A DNA stretch of 64,000 nucleotides from an uncultured Gammaproteobacteria bacterium (GTDB lineage Bacteria > Pseudomonadota > Gammaproteobacteria > Enterobacterales > Psychrobiaceae). Location of the stretch: the NCBI GenBank assembly GCA_913060565.1, contig CAJXRU010000004.1, positions 1 through 64,000 of the forward strand, in the 5' to 3' direction. The stretch's first letter is position 1, and each line of letters opens with the position of its first letter. Both the position numbers and the translations under genes were made by a program. A model generated the notes under the pieces. The model was not told the DNA's origin and did no database searches. It saw only the letters and a list, made by a program, of their open reading frames with translations. Below, piece after piece: positions 17,958 to 27,389 of this stretch.

Positions 17958-19157
17958 TTAATGGCCATAGAATTTATTGGCTGGAGTATTTAATAATTGC
18001 TTCATTAACGTGTCATTAGCTTTAATCGCTACGTCATTTATAACGGTTCTATTAGTGTTATCTCCCATTTCATAAGTGATAGCATGCACATTAAAAGTAT
18101 CTGCAATATATTGTTTAAATACGCCTTTATTCGGGCTATTACCTGGTTGCTGGCGCACTTTGAATTGCGGCATTTCAACAGCTAATTGTGCTAGCCACTG
18201 TTCAACTAATAATGGTGGGTTAAGGCCATAGTCACTTGGCATCGTATAAAAAACGTCTTTATGAGTTGAATGAAAATCTAATGCGAAAACAATTTTTTCA
18301 CCAGCGGCAACAATAGCATTTAATTTATCTCGTATTAAACGTGATTCAACTTGCTTAAATGCTTTCCAATCGCGATTGAGATCGACACCTTTGGCATTGT
18401 GGCGCCAATTTCCAGCAGCAACGCCATCGGGGTTTACATTGGGAATAACCAAAATATTAAAGCGTTGTCTAAATTCACTGCCTTTATTGCTTAGCATATT
18501 GTCAACAAATGGAAATAGTGCAAGCGCACCTGTCACTTCCGGAGGGTGCATTCGACCAAGAACCACCAGCCATTCTTTATTGTTAGGCTGAGTTATTTCC
18601 ATCATGCCAATATTGCGCCCCTTGGTGGACGTTCCTAACGATGATACAACCACGTCAGGTGACTGCTTATGACTATTCATCCATGTGCCGTAAGCTTGAT
18701 TAGTCACTAATTCTTGCCCAGCGATAAATAACGGTGTCGGCGATGCGGTAACAGAAAAACGTAATTGTTTTTTACTCGACTTGAATTTCAGAGGTTGCCA
18801 ATATTTACCATCAACACTCTTTTTAGGTGAGTAGCGATGATTTCCACCAACATAGTTAATAACCACATCAATATCTCTTTTAGCCTCAGAACTTACTTTA
18901 AAGGCATACCATGGACTGTTATTAATTGGTTGATTTTCTGGTGTAATGGTTAATGTCACACGGCTATCATTAATCACGCAATCATCAACTCTCGCGTTAT
19001 TAAATCGAGAGTCGATTGTAATGCCATTCCCCAAGCAGATATCAGCATTGCTTGAAAGAGCAGCGGCATCATTAGCGCTATCTGAAGGCAATATTATAGT
19101 ATTGCCGCATCCTGAAATAGCAGCGATGCAGCATAGAGAAAGGAAGTATTTTTTCAT
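17958..19157 (-). CDS. M14-family zinc carboxypeptidase, lipoprotein
   Basis: This envelope metallopeptidase of about 399 residues probably trims peptides after uptake or at the cell surface. The start ATG at 19157 (preceded by CGGAAA) gives a lipoprotein signal with lipobox ISGC near residue 17; the frame is open 12 codons further up without a signal-like sequence. An N-terminal beta domain (about 40-165) precedes the catalytic domain. Zinc ligands are visible as HPPE (about 203-206) and the His in LDFHSTH (about 295), with the catalytic Glu in TYEMGDN (about 362) and the substrate-binding stretch NPDG...VDLNRDW. Some M14 enzymes cut gamma-D-glutamyl bonds, which would suit this locus, but specificity cannot be read from the sequence. 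Confidence 0.88.
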   Translation of the reverse strand: MKKYFLSLCCIAAISGCGNTIILPSDSANDAAALSSNADICLGNGITIDSRFNNARVDDCVINDSRVTLTITPENQPINNSPWYAFKVSSEAKRDIDVVINYVGGNHRYSPKKSVDGKYWQPLKFKSSKKQLRFSVTASPTPLFIAGQELVTNQAYGTWMNSHKQSPDVVVSSLGTSTKGRNIGMMEITQPNNKEWLVVLGRMHPPEVTGALALFPFVDNMLSNKGSEFRQRFNILVIPNVNPDGVAAGNWRHNAKGVDLNRDWKAFKQVESRLIRDKLNAIVAAGEKIVFALDFHSTHKDVFYTMPSDYGLNPPLLVEQWLAQLAVEMPQFKVRQQPGNSPNKGVFKQYIADTFNVHAITYEMGDNTNRTVINDVAIKANDTLMKQLLNTPANKFYGH

Positions 19158-19171
19158 TGTGTTTTCCGCTA

Positions 19172-19207
19172 AAAAGATGGCTTGATTAACCAAAGTTAAT
19201 CAAGCCA
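19172..19207 (-). terminator. Hairpin with T-run between receptor and carboxypeptidase genes
   Basis: On the minus strand a 13-bp stem (TGGCTTGATTAAC with its complement around TTTG) is followed by TCTTTTT, 25 bases after the receptor stop. It may stop part of the transcription, giving more receptor than downstream enzyme mRNA, or protect the receptor mRNA 3' end after cleavage. Confidence 0.75.
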
Positions 19208-19231
19208 CATCACTAATAAAGAGAGGATAGA

Positions 19232-22195
19232 TTAAAACTTTTTATTAATATTAATATAAACGTATCTTGCCATACTTGAATAGACACTTGAGTTATAACC
19301 AAAAGATTCATCAGAAATTGGCGGCTTCTCATCCGTTAAATTACGAATACCTAAGGTCACCTTCGTTTTGGCCAATACCTCTTTAGGCAAACGATAATTT
19401 ACGTAAGCATCAAATTTAGACCAACTTTCACCTTTATATTCGAAAGCTTCATCGTCAATTTTATAATCTAATCCAGTGTCGGTAATTGCCCCTATGTAAC
19501 GATATTTAAGTCCAGCGCACCACGCTCCTTGACGCCATCCAATTGACGAAGTAGCACGCCATTCCGGACGACCATTTTGTTCAATTAGGCTACCTGTTCC
19601 CGACACATCAACTACATCACCTTTATAAAGCAACGCATTTTTGAGGGCTTCATCAGATGAATTTTGCGCCTCAATAACTTGTGCACTAATATCATCAGCG
19701 ATTTGATCAAATTTCGTTAATTTAGCGGCGTTAAGTTTAAATTTAAAATCACCATATTGCGTATCCAAATCGTACTGAATACTAAAATCGATACCTGATG
19801 CATCACGATCTTGCAGATTGACATAATTGTTCGTGATAGCAATCACTTCATTGTCATCACCACCGCGTAATACATTTGGATTACCGTTTCCACTAGGATC
19901 TTGATGACGTAATAACGCGTCATAGGCTAGCTGGGTTTGCGAATGAATTAAACCAACGGTATCCGTCTGCTCCAGATCCCACCAATCAAGTGCGATAGTC
20001 AAGTTTTCAACTGGCTGAAATACTATACCGTAACTCACACTAGTGCTTTCTTCAGGTTTTAAATCATCACTGCCATTACGCACTTCCAGTGCTCCGTAAC
20101 GACTCTGGGTAAGTAAATCATTACGCGTATTTACGCGTGAAACATCCTTTGCGACTACTTGCGGTAAGCCGGGCGCTTTAAATCCTTCGGCGTACGATGC
20201 GCGTATCTGAACCTTGTCATTAACCTCCCAGGCCAACGCGAGTTTAGGTTTTAATACATCACCAACATCAGAAAATCGCTCATAGCGTGCTGCCAACTGC
20301 ATATCCAAGCGTTGTACCAACGGTGCATCAACCAATAAAGGAATTGCTAATTCACCGTAAGCAGAAAATACATTACGGCTACCGTCTGAATCTGGCGTTG
20401 GGCTTGAGCCTAATACTTGGCTTGCGTAGATGTCAGCATCTTTAGCACCGCCTACGATATCTTGGAAATTTAATGTTGTATTTAATTCATCAGTGCGATA
20501 ATCAGAAAAGCTCTCGTAGCGATATTCAACACCCGCAGCAAAACCAACTGCCCCGGCAGGCATTTCAAATAAATCACCGCGTGACACTTTAACATCAACC
20601 AATGCGAGCTCTGTTGCACTATCACGAACCACATCAATCATAAAATTATCTATAACAGACTGGTTATTACCGGTGGTATCACCAACATGTGGATTATTAA
20701 CATCTGCACCATTAAACACATCATATGCAGTGGCTTCGTCACTGCTGTTTATGGCGTCTTGAAAACGTTGTGTATGAATTCGATTGGTTTTGTCTTTAGT
20801 TGTCGCCTTTGAATAAAGTACCGCACTATCCCAGTCCCAATCATTGAAATAACCACGAAGACCAGTTAATACACGATAGCTTTTATCAGTGACTTCAATG
20901 TTACGTGGGCCCGTATCAACCGGGCGATACTTTCTTAGCTGAACCTCTTCGCCAAACGGATTGTAAAAGGCGTCTTGGGCGATGGTAAATCGCTGTGAAG
21001 TTAAGTTTGAAGCCTGCTCGCGAACACGATCTGCAGTTGCGTAGTAGTACATTGCTTCTGCATATAACTCAGTATCGTCTGTAAGCTGATGAGTAAGCAA
21101 TGAATACAAGTTGCCACGCTCAATACCTGAACTCAATGACCGTTGACTATTGCGATCAAAGCCAGCGCTCGATGGTTGAGAGCCGCGATCTACACACACA
21201 CCTTCAACATCTAATGCAGTCGTCGGATTTCCTCTGCTATCAGAATCTTCACAACCAGATAACGTATCAGGTTGTAAATGAAAAGTACTTAAGGTGCTGG
21301 TTCTAAATTCCCCCCATGGGGTCGATGAGTTGAGGTTATGAAGGTCGGAATTGTAAATAGGGGTACCATCGTCATTGGTTCCTGTAATACCGACATAATC
21401 CGGAAATCGTGAATTACCTTGTAAATTAGAACTTGCAGCATAATGTTTCTCGCTAGCCATCATTAATGAGCGTTTGTAATATCCAGCCGATAATGAGATA
21501 TGCGTCGCTTCATCATTAAGAAAGAATCCCGTTGCGCCACTAATATTTAACGCATCACGAGACGTCCCCTGCTCATCACCATATTGAACATTGATTTCAG
21601 AGCCTTCGTAGTCATCTTTCAACAGGTAATTGACGACACCAGCAACAGCATCAGAGCCATAAATTGCCGCAGCGCCATCACGAAGAACATCAACACTTTT
21701 TAAGCCACGAACGGGTAATGTATTTGAGTTTGAAGTAGTGACCGGCACAAAATTTTCAGACTGGGTTCCTGGATGTAGCACCATGCGACGACCATTTAGC
21801 AATACTAAGGTGTTACCGGTTCCCAATCCACGTAAGTTATATGAAGACACATCACCACGGGCATCGTTTACTCCGCCAACAGCACGAGAGCTATTAAACG
21901 CAACGTCTCCCTGTTGCGGTAAGTCAGCCAGTAACTCAGCACCAGTTAATGCGCCACTATTTTCGATATCTTCCGCAGAAATCACTGTCATAGGAAGAGC
22001 GCCATTGTCATGGTTTACTTTAATATGAGAGCCAGTTACTGTGACGCGCTCTACTTCTTTTTCTTTTTTTGCTTTTTTCTTATCGCCATCCGCTGCTAGG
22101 GCAACGTTGGACGCCAATGCCGCTGCAACACATAACGTTAAATGGGCTATGCGTAAACTTTTATTCTTGCTACTGCTTATATCTTTAGTAGTCAT
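19232..22195 (-). CDS. TonB-dependent outer-membrane receptor
   Basis: This is a 987-residue gated outer-membrane channel for active import driven by TonB. A signal peptide ends near residue 34 (SNVALA). The plug domain follows (about 50-165: VTVTGSHIKVN, TVISAEDIENSGA, RGLGTGNTLVLLNGRR), then a long 22-strand-type barrel ending in the terminal phenylalanine (YININKKF). The size and the plug style resemble the oxidised-peptide/carbohydrate class common in Alteromonadales, not a classic siderophore receptor. It heads an operon with the M14 carboxypeptidase and the D-amino-acid deacylase. It is divergent from the NhaC-type transporter, and a LysR-type palindrome lies in the shared promoter. The likely cargo is a D-glutamate-containing peptide or polymer fragment; this is inferred from neighbours only. 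Confidence 0.9.
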   Translation of the reverse strand: MTTKDISSSKNKSLRIAHLTLCVAAALASNVALAADGDKKKAKKEKEVERVTVTGSHIKVNHDNGALPMTVISAEDIENSGALTGAELLADLPQQGDVAFNSSRAVGGVNDARGDVSSYNLRGLGTGNTLVLLNGRRMVLHPGTQSENFVPVTTSNSNTLPVRGLKSVDVLRDGAAAIYGSDAVAGVVNYLLKDDYEGSEINVQYGDEQGTSRDALNISGATGFFLNDEATHISLSAGYYKRSLMMASEKHYAASSNLQGNSRFPDYVGITGTNDDGTPIYNSDLHNLNSSTPWGEFRTSTLSTFHLQPDTLSGCEDSDSRGNPTTALDVEGVCVDRGSQPSSAGFDRNSQRSLSSGIERGNLYSLLTHQLTDDTELYAEAMYYYATADRVREQASNLTSQRFTIAQDAFYNPFGEEVQLRKYRPVDTGPRNIEVTDKSYRVLTGLRGYFNDWDWDSAVLYSKATTKDKTNRIHTQRFQDAINSSDEATAYDVFNGADVNNPHVGDTTGNNQSVIDNFMIDVVRDSATELALVDVKVSRGDLFEMPAGAVGFAAGVEYRYESFSDYRTDELNTTLNFQDIVGGAKDADIYASQVLGSSPTPDSDGSRNVFSAYGELAIPLLVDAPLVQRLDMQLAARYERFSDVGDVLKPKLALAWEVNDKVQIRASYAEGFKAPGLPQVVAKDVSRVNTRNDLLTQSRYGALEVRNGSDDLKPEESTSVSYGIVFQPVENLTIALDWWDLEQTDTVGLIHSQTQLAYDALLRHQDPSGNGNPNVLRGGDDNEVIAITNNYVNLQDRDASGIDFSIQYDLDTQYGDFKFKLNAAKLTKFDQIADDISAQVIEAQNSSDEALKNALLYKGDVVDVSGTGSLIEQNGRPEWRATSSIGWRQGAWCAGLKYRYIGAITDTGLDYKIDDEAFEYKGESWSKFDAYVNYRLPKEVLAKTKVTLGIRNLTDEKPPISDESFGYNSSVYSSMARYVYININKKF

Positions 22196-22248
22196 ACCTA
22201 CCTCTATTATTATATTTGATACAAATGGTGCGTTAAAACTCAGTTATC

Positions 22249-22262
22249 TAAGGTAAACCTTA
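22249..22262. promoter_or_regulatory. Short palindrome upstream of the receptor gene
   Basis: TAAGGT-AA-ACCTTA is a perfect inverted repeat 54 bases before the receptor start. It differs from the TATAAC-N5-GTTATA sites of the locus, so a second regulator or chance are both possible. Confidence 0.3.
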
Positions 22263-22350
22263 ATCTAAAATCATTAATGGTTAGTTGATTTCATTAGGTA
22301 TAGTAAACACATGGTTAGGTGTCCTTAACAATAAGCACTTTGTAGTAAAG

Positions 22351-22369
22351 GTATAACCTTTGGTTATAC
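22351..22369. promoter_or_regulatory. LysR-type T-N11-A operator, site 1
   Basis: GTATAACC-TTT-GGTTATAC is a perfect 8-bp inverted repeat in the divergent promoter between the receptor (156 bases away) and the NhaC-type transporter (133 bases away). It contains T-N11-A, the classic LysR box, and shares TATAAC-N5-GTTATA with sites at 25161 and 29559. The likely binder is the LysR protein encoded at 24262-25149. Confidence 0.7.
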
Positions 22370-22501
22370 TATGAAAAACTTACGGTTAATTACTCCCATA
22401 TAAAAGCATGATAGCGTTAAGCTCGGTTAACTTATAAGATAACTCAGTGTCGAGATTTTCGCTCGATTCCCGATAAAAATAATAATAATTGGATGTGCTC
22501 T

Positions 22502-24244
22502 ATGTCGTTAATTCCACGCTATACATCAAAAAATCTCGTTTCACTGTTGCTGCTAATGTTTAGCCTTTGCGTCGCTATCTATGTCAATTTCAATACGTCG
22601 CCTATCTACAAAGAGCAACAATTAACCTTTGAAATTTTTAGCGACAATCAAGGCGCTAAGTTCTATAAATACAAAGGAAAAGACACCGCAGTTGGCGACC
22701 CTATAGCCTATTCAAAATCTCCCCTTCGACAAACAGCATTGGATGTAAAAGCTCCGCCAAGTAATTTAATTCAACAATGGGTTATTTTTCCCGATGGAGA
22801 AATAAAATTGCTTAAACCAGCAAAACATTTTGGCATTTTTTCTTTGATGCCAGCCTTTATCGCTGTTGCTTTGTGTTTACTGCTGCGAGAGCCTTTAATC
22901 GCGCTACTCGCAGGAGTTGTTAGTGGAGGATTTATACTTGGAAAATACGACATACTTAATGATGTCTTAGTGCCATCACTAGCGACTAATAGCACCGCAG
23001 CAATCTTACTTTTATACCTTTGGTTATTAGGTGGTTTGATGGGACTGTGGGCTAAAACAGGTGCCGCTGCTTCATTTGCACAGATGATGACACGCCACTT
23101 TGTTAAAGGTCCTCGTTCCGCAAAATTTATAGCATGGATCACAGGTATTATTTTTTTCCAAGGTGGGACGATGAGTACTGTAATCGTCGGTACGACAGTC
23201 AAGCCACTCGCTGATAAAGCCAATATTAGTCATGAAGAAATGGCATACATTGTTGATTCAACAGCCTCGCCTATTGCGTGTATCTTTGCGTTTAATGCAT
23301 GGCCAGCGTATGTTCAAGCACTAATTTTTATTCCGGGTGTGGCGTTTTTAGCAACCGAAGCTGACCGCATCGATTTTTTCTTTTCTAGTATTATCTTTAG
23401 TTTCTACGCACTACTTGCGGTTGTTGGTACCTTGCTACTCAGTCTAAATTTTTTGAAATTTTCAGGTAAACCTTTGCAAATGGCTCACCAACGGGCCTCA
23501 AAAACAGGACAACTTGACGCACCGGGAGCCCAACCGATGAGTGCGAAAGAATTATCGAGTACAAAGATTCCAGATGGATATAAAGCAAGTCCATTAGACT
23601 TTTTAGTGCCGTTGTTCGTTCTTATAGCCACATCAATTGGTACCTTCATCATGTTAGGAAGCCCGAAAGTAAACTGGGCATTTGGCCTGGCACTCATAAC
23701 ATGTGCCTTGATGGCTCTTGCAAAAGGCTTAACGCTCACCGATCTAGTTGACGGGATTAATCAGGGACTTAAAGGTGTCGTATTGGCCAGTGTGATTCTA
23801 ATGCTAGCCGTAACGATTGGCAGTATTAGCAAAGACATTGGCGCTGGTTTATACATGGTCGATATTTTAGCCAACGGCATCGCATTTTGGGCGCTGCCTG
23901 TATTGCTACAACTAATCACCATGATTATTGCGTTTTCAACAGGCAGCAGTTGGGGAACCTATGCGATTACCTTTCCATTAGCAATGCCGCTTGCCTGGGC
24001 ACTTAGTCAGTCTTATGGATTGGCTAATCCAGAGATTTATTTGATGATATGTTTCGCCGCGGTTTTAAATGGCAGTGTTTATGGCGATCAGTGCTCACCT
24101 ATCTCCGATACCACTATTTTGAGCTCAATGACAACGGGCTGCGATCTCACCGATCATGTAAAAACACAAATTATTCCAGCGACATACGCCGCTGTCATTG
24201 CAGGTTTATTGTGGACACTCTCAGCTTATTGGTTAGCGAATTAA
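22502..24244 (+). CDS. NhaC-family transporter
   Basis: This is an inner-membrane carrier of about 580 residues in the NhaC Na+/H+ antiporter superfamily. After a first membrane helix (about 10-30) there is an unusual soluble stretch of roughly 75 residues before the transporter core with about a dozen helices. Family sequence includes [37 protein letters not shown] and [13 protein letters not shown]. Many family members placed in catabolic loci carry amino acids or carboxylates rather than exchanging Na+ for H+. Here it is divergent from the receptor and precedes the LysR regulator by 17 bases, so it probably moves the released D-amino acid or peptide into the cytoplasm. An ATG three codons earlier (22493) is an alternative start; neither has a strong ribosome site. 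Confidence 0.82.
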   Translation: MSLIPRYTSKNLVSLLLLMFSLCVAIYVNFNTSPIYKEQQLTFEIFSDNQGAKFYKYKGKDTAVGDPIAYSKSPLRQTALDVKAPPSNLIQQWVIFPDGEIKLLKPAKHFGIFSLMPAFIAVALCLLLREPLIALLAGVVSGGFILGKYDILNDVLVPSLATNSTAAILLLYLWLLGGLMGLWAKTGAAASFAQMMTRHFVKGPRSAKFIAWITGIIFFQGGTMSTVIVGTTVKPLADKANISHEEMAYIVDSTASPIACIFAFNAWPAYVQALIFIPGVAFLATEADRIDFFFSSIIFSFYALLAVVGTLLLSLNFLKFSGKPLQMAHQRASKTGQLDAPGAQPMSAKELSSTKIPDGYKASPLDFLVPLFVLIATSIGTFIMLGSPKVNWAFGLALITCALMALAKGLTLTDLVDGINQGLKGVVLASVILMLAVTIGSISKDIGAGLYMVDILANGIAFWALPVLLQLITMIIAFSTGSSWGTYAITFPLAMPLAWALSQSYGLANPEIYLMICFAAVLNGSVYGDQCSPISDTTILSSMTTGCDLTDHVKTQIIPATYAAVIAGLLWTLSAYWLAN

Positions 24245-24261
24245 CTTTTAAAGGAATTAAC

Positions 24262-25149
24262 ATGCGATTACGTCATATTGAAGTTTTTCACGCCATCTAT
24301 GTCACAGGCTCTATTACCAATGCAGCCAACTTCTTACATGTTTCTCAACCATCAGTGAGTAAAGTGCTCGCTCACGCTGAGATGCAGCTGGGTTTCGCAT
24401 TATTTCAGCGCATTAAAGGAAGACTTGTGCCAACCGCTGAAGCGCAAATGTTGTTTAGCGAAATTGACAAAGTATATAAACAAATTAGATCTGTTAGAAA
24501 CTCAGCAATTAATCTAAAAAAGGTAAAGACAGGAAATATCAATATTGGTTTAACGCCTGCACTAGGGTTTGATTTAATTCCAACGGCAGTCGCTCAATAT
24601 AAAATCGACAACCCACAAGTTAATATCAATCTACAAACAATGCACAACGACGAAGTACATCAGGCTCTGTTAGAACACAAAATTGATTTCGCACTAATGT
24701 TTTCACCGCCGCCGTTATCTGGTGTAGAAATGCAAACAATTTGTGAATCACAGCTTGTAATGATGTATCCCAATGAGTTTTATCCTCAACAACCCAGCAC
24801 AATTAGCCTTGAAGATATAGCAGGCCATCAAGTCATTGGTATTTGGGACAGCGGCCCGCTAGGTGATTTACTCTGGAATCGTTTATCCGAAGACGATATT
24901 GAAGTGAATGCTGATATCAAAGTACAAACTTATTTCATTGCAGCACGCTTAGCTGCTCAAGGCATGGGCGTATGTATCATTGATGAGTTTACTGCACGTG
25001 GAAACCTAAGCCATGGCATATCAATTGCTGAAATAGCGCCAGCTTTAAAATTTAATTTAAAGGCCTTGCATCTAGACAATAAATCACTTTCTCATGTAGC
25101 TAGCGATTTTCTTAATTTAATCAATAAATTAGCTAACAACCCAATGTAA
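24262..25149 (+). CDS. dgcR: LysR-family regulator, probable DgcR
   Basis: This is a 295-residue LysR-type activator/repressor. The N-terminal winged helix (about 1-60) reads MRLRHIEVFHAIYVTGSITN and then SQPSVSKVLAHAE; the C-terminal effector domain begins near 90. The start is the ATG with AAGGA seven bases upstream; a long in-frame extension reaching back into the transporter gene is not credible. It is co-directional with the transporter (17-base gap) and followed after 135 bases by dgcN-dgcA. A LysR protein named DgcR controls dgcN-dgcA in marine Pseudoalteromonas, and this gene has the matching position. Three T-N11-A palindromes in the locus are its expected sites. Confidence 0.8.
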   Translation: MRLRHIEVFHAIYVTGSITNAANFLHVSQPSVSKVLAHAEMQLGFALFQRIKGRLVPTAEAQMLFSEIDKVYKQIRSVRNSAINLKKVKTGNINIGLTPALGFDLIPTAVAQYKIDNPQVNINLQTMHNDEVHQALLEHKIDFALMFSPPPLSGVEMQTICESQLVMMYPNEFYPQQPSTISLEDIAGHQVIGIWDSGPLGDLLWNRLSEDDIEVNADIKVQTYFIAARLAAQGMGVCIIDEFTARGNLSHGISIAEIAPALKFNLKALHLDNKSLSHVASDFLNLINKLANNPM

Positions 25150-25160
25150 CTTTATTTGCT

Positions 25161-25175
25161 ATAACCTAAGGTTAT
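25161..25175. promoter_or_regulatory. LysR-type T-N11-A operator, site 2
   Basis: ATAACC-TAA-GGTTAT, with a preceding T, matches site 1 in both arms and in spacing. It lies 12 bases after the regulator's stop and 110 bases before dgcN, where an activator or repressor of dgcN-dgcA would bind. Confidence 0.7.
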
Positions 25176-25284
25176 GGCTGACGAATAAAGGGATATTGTA
25201 AAAAATGCCAAATAATCTTTAGTTTAAGTATTAACAAAACAGCTTAACGATGAGCTGACTTAATACATAAGCTAGGATATTTTA

Positions 25285-26283
25285 ATGAAGATACAAGCAC
25301 CTTACTTACTCTTTCTTGGCGATGCCAACGATGAATTATCAATTAAGATGGCTAAAGGCGTTGCTGATTGGCGTCCTGAACAATGTGTTGGTGAATATCG
25401 TTTGAATAACTGCACAGTATCGACAGGACAACCCGCAATGGATATTAAAACAGCTAAAGCCGCGGGCGCCAAAACTTTCGTGCTAAGTTTTGCAAATTCA
25501 GGCGGTACAATAGATCCCGCTTGGATTCCTTTTATCATCGAGGCACTCGAAAATGATATGCATGTTGTCAGCGGCCTTCATCAAAAACTCACTGATATTG
25601 AGCAAGTTAGTGAATTAGCAGAGCGCCGTGGTCTCGACTTAATCGACATTCGTCATCCGTCTCAATCATTTAACACAGGAAAAGGGTATAAGCGCAGTGG
25701 AAAGCGTTTGATTACCGTAGGAACCGATTGCTCAGTGGGTAAAATGTATACATCACTATGCATTGAAAAAGCGATGAAGGCACAAGGTTTTGATGTCGAC
25801 TTTAGAGCATCTGGCCAATGTGGAATTCTCATTGCTGGAGACGGTGTTGCAATCGACTGCGTAGTCGCAGACTTTATTGCAGGCGCCAGCGAAACCCTTT
25901 CTCCGGATAATACAAGTGAACATTGGGATATTGTAGAAGGTCAAGGTGCGCTCTCACATCCTGCCTTTGCTGGCGTAAGCCTAGGGCTGCTTCACGGCGC
26001 TCAGCCTGACGCTATCGTCATTTGCCATGCGATAAACCGCTCAACGATGCGTGGCCTTGATAATCGTCCTTTGCCGAGTATCGCTCAGACTATTGAATTA
26101 AACCTAGCGGCCGCGCGAGTCACCAATCCCAATGCAAAAGTTGCTGCGATCGCCGTAAATACCTCAAGCGTCGATGAACGAGAAGCGCTAAAAATCTGTA
26201 ACGCAATTGCAATTGAGCATAATCTACCGTGTGTCGACCCTGTAAGACATGGTGTTGATGCCATCATAGGAAATCTGACATGA
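25285..26283 (+). CDS. dgcN: D-glutamate N-acetyltransferase DgcN (DUF1611)
   Basis: This cytoplasmic enzyme is predicted to acetylate D-glutamate to N-acetyl-D-glutamate, the first step of the DgcN-DgcA route described for marine Proteobacteria. It has 332 residues of the DUF1611 family. The N-terminal domain (about 1-125) is Rossmann-like; the C-terminal domain carries the P-loop-like motif VGTDCSVGK near residues 144-152 and the stretch VEGQGALSHPAF. It overlaps dgcA by the 4 bases ATGA, so the two are translationally coupled, and a LysR box lies upstream. Older annotations call such proteins NAD-dependent epimerase or hypothetical. The pairing with an enolase-superfamily racemase makes the DgcN call strong. 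Confidence 0.85.
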   Translation: MKIQAPYLLFLGDANDELSIKMAKGVADWRPEQCVGEYRLNNCTVSTGQPAMDIKTAKAAGAKTFVLSFANSGGTIDPAWIPFIIEALENDMHVVSGLHQKLTDIEQVSELAERRGLDLIDIRHPSQSFNTGKGYKRSGKRLITVGTDCSVGKMYTSLCIEKAMKAQGFDVDFRASGQCGILIAGDGVAIDCVVADFIAGASETLSPDNTSEHWDIVEGQGALSHPAFAGVSLGLLHGAQPDAIVICHAINRSTMRGLDNRPLPSIAQTIELNLAAARVTNPNAKVAAIAVNTSSVDEREALKICNAIAIEHNLPCVDPVRHGVDAIIGNLT

Positions 26284-27326
26284 AACCACTAACCTGCATG
26301 GTCAAAAATCAACAATGGCCTCTCGCGCGCGAGTTTAGAATTTCGCGCGGTGCAAAAACACAAGCAGATGTCTTGGTTGTTGTACTAAGTGATGGCCATC
26401 ATGTTGGCTGGGCTGAAGCGGTTCCGTATGCACATTACGGTGAAACGATTGAAAGCGTCACCAAACAAATCAGAGATTGTGTAAAACAATTGACGACAAC
26501 TTCAACACCAAGTGACCTTGCCAATTTATTACCTGCCAGTGCTGCGCGTAACGCGTTGGATTGTGCATTATGGGATTTGATGGCAAAACGTGACAATACG
26601 CCAGTTCACAAACTCATTAATCACAGCGCACCTCAGACAAAAATTACCGCGCAAACACTTAGTCTTGGTTCCATTGAAGATATGCGCCAACAAGCGGCTG
26701 AAATTTGTCATAGCCCGTTGATTAAAATTAAGCTCGATGCTAATCAGGTCATCGAACGCATGCAAGCAATTCACAAAGCGGCACCGACATCACAATTTAT
26801 TATTGATGCCAATGAAGCGTGGAGTTTTAAGCAGCTCACTCAATGGTTACCACAGTTAAAGGCCCTTAACGTAGCGCTAATCGAGCAACCTTTAGCTGCA
26901 GGGCATGATGAAGAGCTCATTAATTTAACACCTGAGATCCCATTATGTGCCGATGAATCATGCCACACCAGTGCTGATTTAAGCTATTTAAAAGGTCGTT
27001 ATCAAGCGATAAACATAAAACTGGATAAAACCGGAGGCTTAAGCGAAGCCTTAAATTTATTAGAACAAGCGAAAGCCGCAGATTTGATCATTATGACCGG
27101 ATGCATGGTTGGCACGTCACTGGCTATGGCACCAGCGTTTTTAATCGCACAACACGCTCAATTTGTAGATTTAGATGGGCCACTATTAATCGCCAATGAT
27201 CGCTTATTTCCGTTCTCATTCGACAATGGAATCATGCAACCTATGCCGATGCAATTATGGGGTGGTAATAGCAATTATCTAAATCGCGAACTGATGAATT
27301 TATTGCCTAAGAAGTATTTAATGTAA
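26280..27326 (+). CDS. dgcA: N-acetyl-D-glutamate racemase DgcA (enolase superfamily)
   Basis: This is a 348-residue member of the muconate-lactonizing/dipeptide-epimerase branch. It is predicted to invert N-acetyl-D-glutamate to the L form, which can enter the arginine/glutamate pathway. The expected active-site elements are in order: lysine pair in IKIKLDA (about 151-155), metal ligands Asp in IDANEAW, Glu in IEQPL and Asp/Glu in CADESCH, then the opposite-face lysine in INIKLDKTGG. Residues on both faces fit a 1,1-proton-transfer racemase. It overlaps dgcN by 4 bases and ends at a strong terminator. A dipeptide (L-Ala-D/L-Glu) epimerase is the main alternative and would also suit peptidoglycan recycling. 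Confidence 0.85.
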   Translation: MKPLTCMVKNQQWPLAREFRISRGAKTQADVLVVVLSDGHHVGWAEAVPYAHYGETIESVTKQIRDCVKQLTTTSTPSDLANLLPASAARNALDCALWDLMAKRDNTPVHKLINHSAPQTKITAQTLSLGSIEDMRQQAAEICHSPLIKIKLDANQVIERMQAIHKAAPTSQFIIDANEAWSFKQLTQWLPQLKALNVALIEQPLAAGHDEELINLTPEIPLCADESCHTSADLSYLKGRYQAINIKLDKTGGLSEALNLLEQAKAADLIIMTGCMVGTSLAMAPAFLIAQHAQFVDLDGPLLIANDRLFPFSFDNGIMQPMPMQLWGGNSNYLNRELMNLLPKKYLM

Positions 27327-27359
27327 TACTTTCGCTGTTAGTCTTATAGCGCCCAATAG

Positions 27360-27387
27360 ACCGCCCTTTAGCAAGGGCGGTTTTTAA
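27360..27387 (+). terminator. Rho-independent terminator after dgcA
   Basis: ACCGCCCTT and AAGGGCGGT pair around TAGC and are followed by TTTTT. It ends the dgcN-dgcA operon 33 bases after the stop codon. Confidence 0.9.
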
Positions 27388-27389
27388 TT

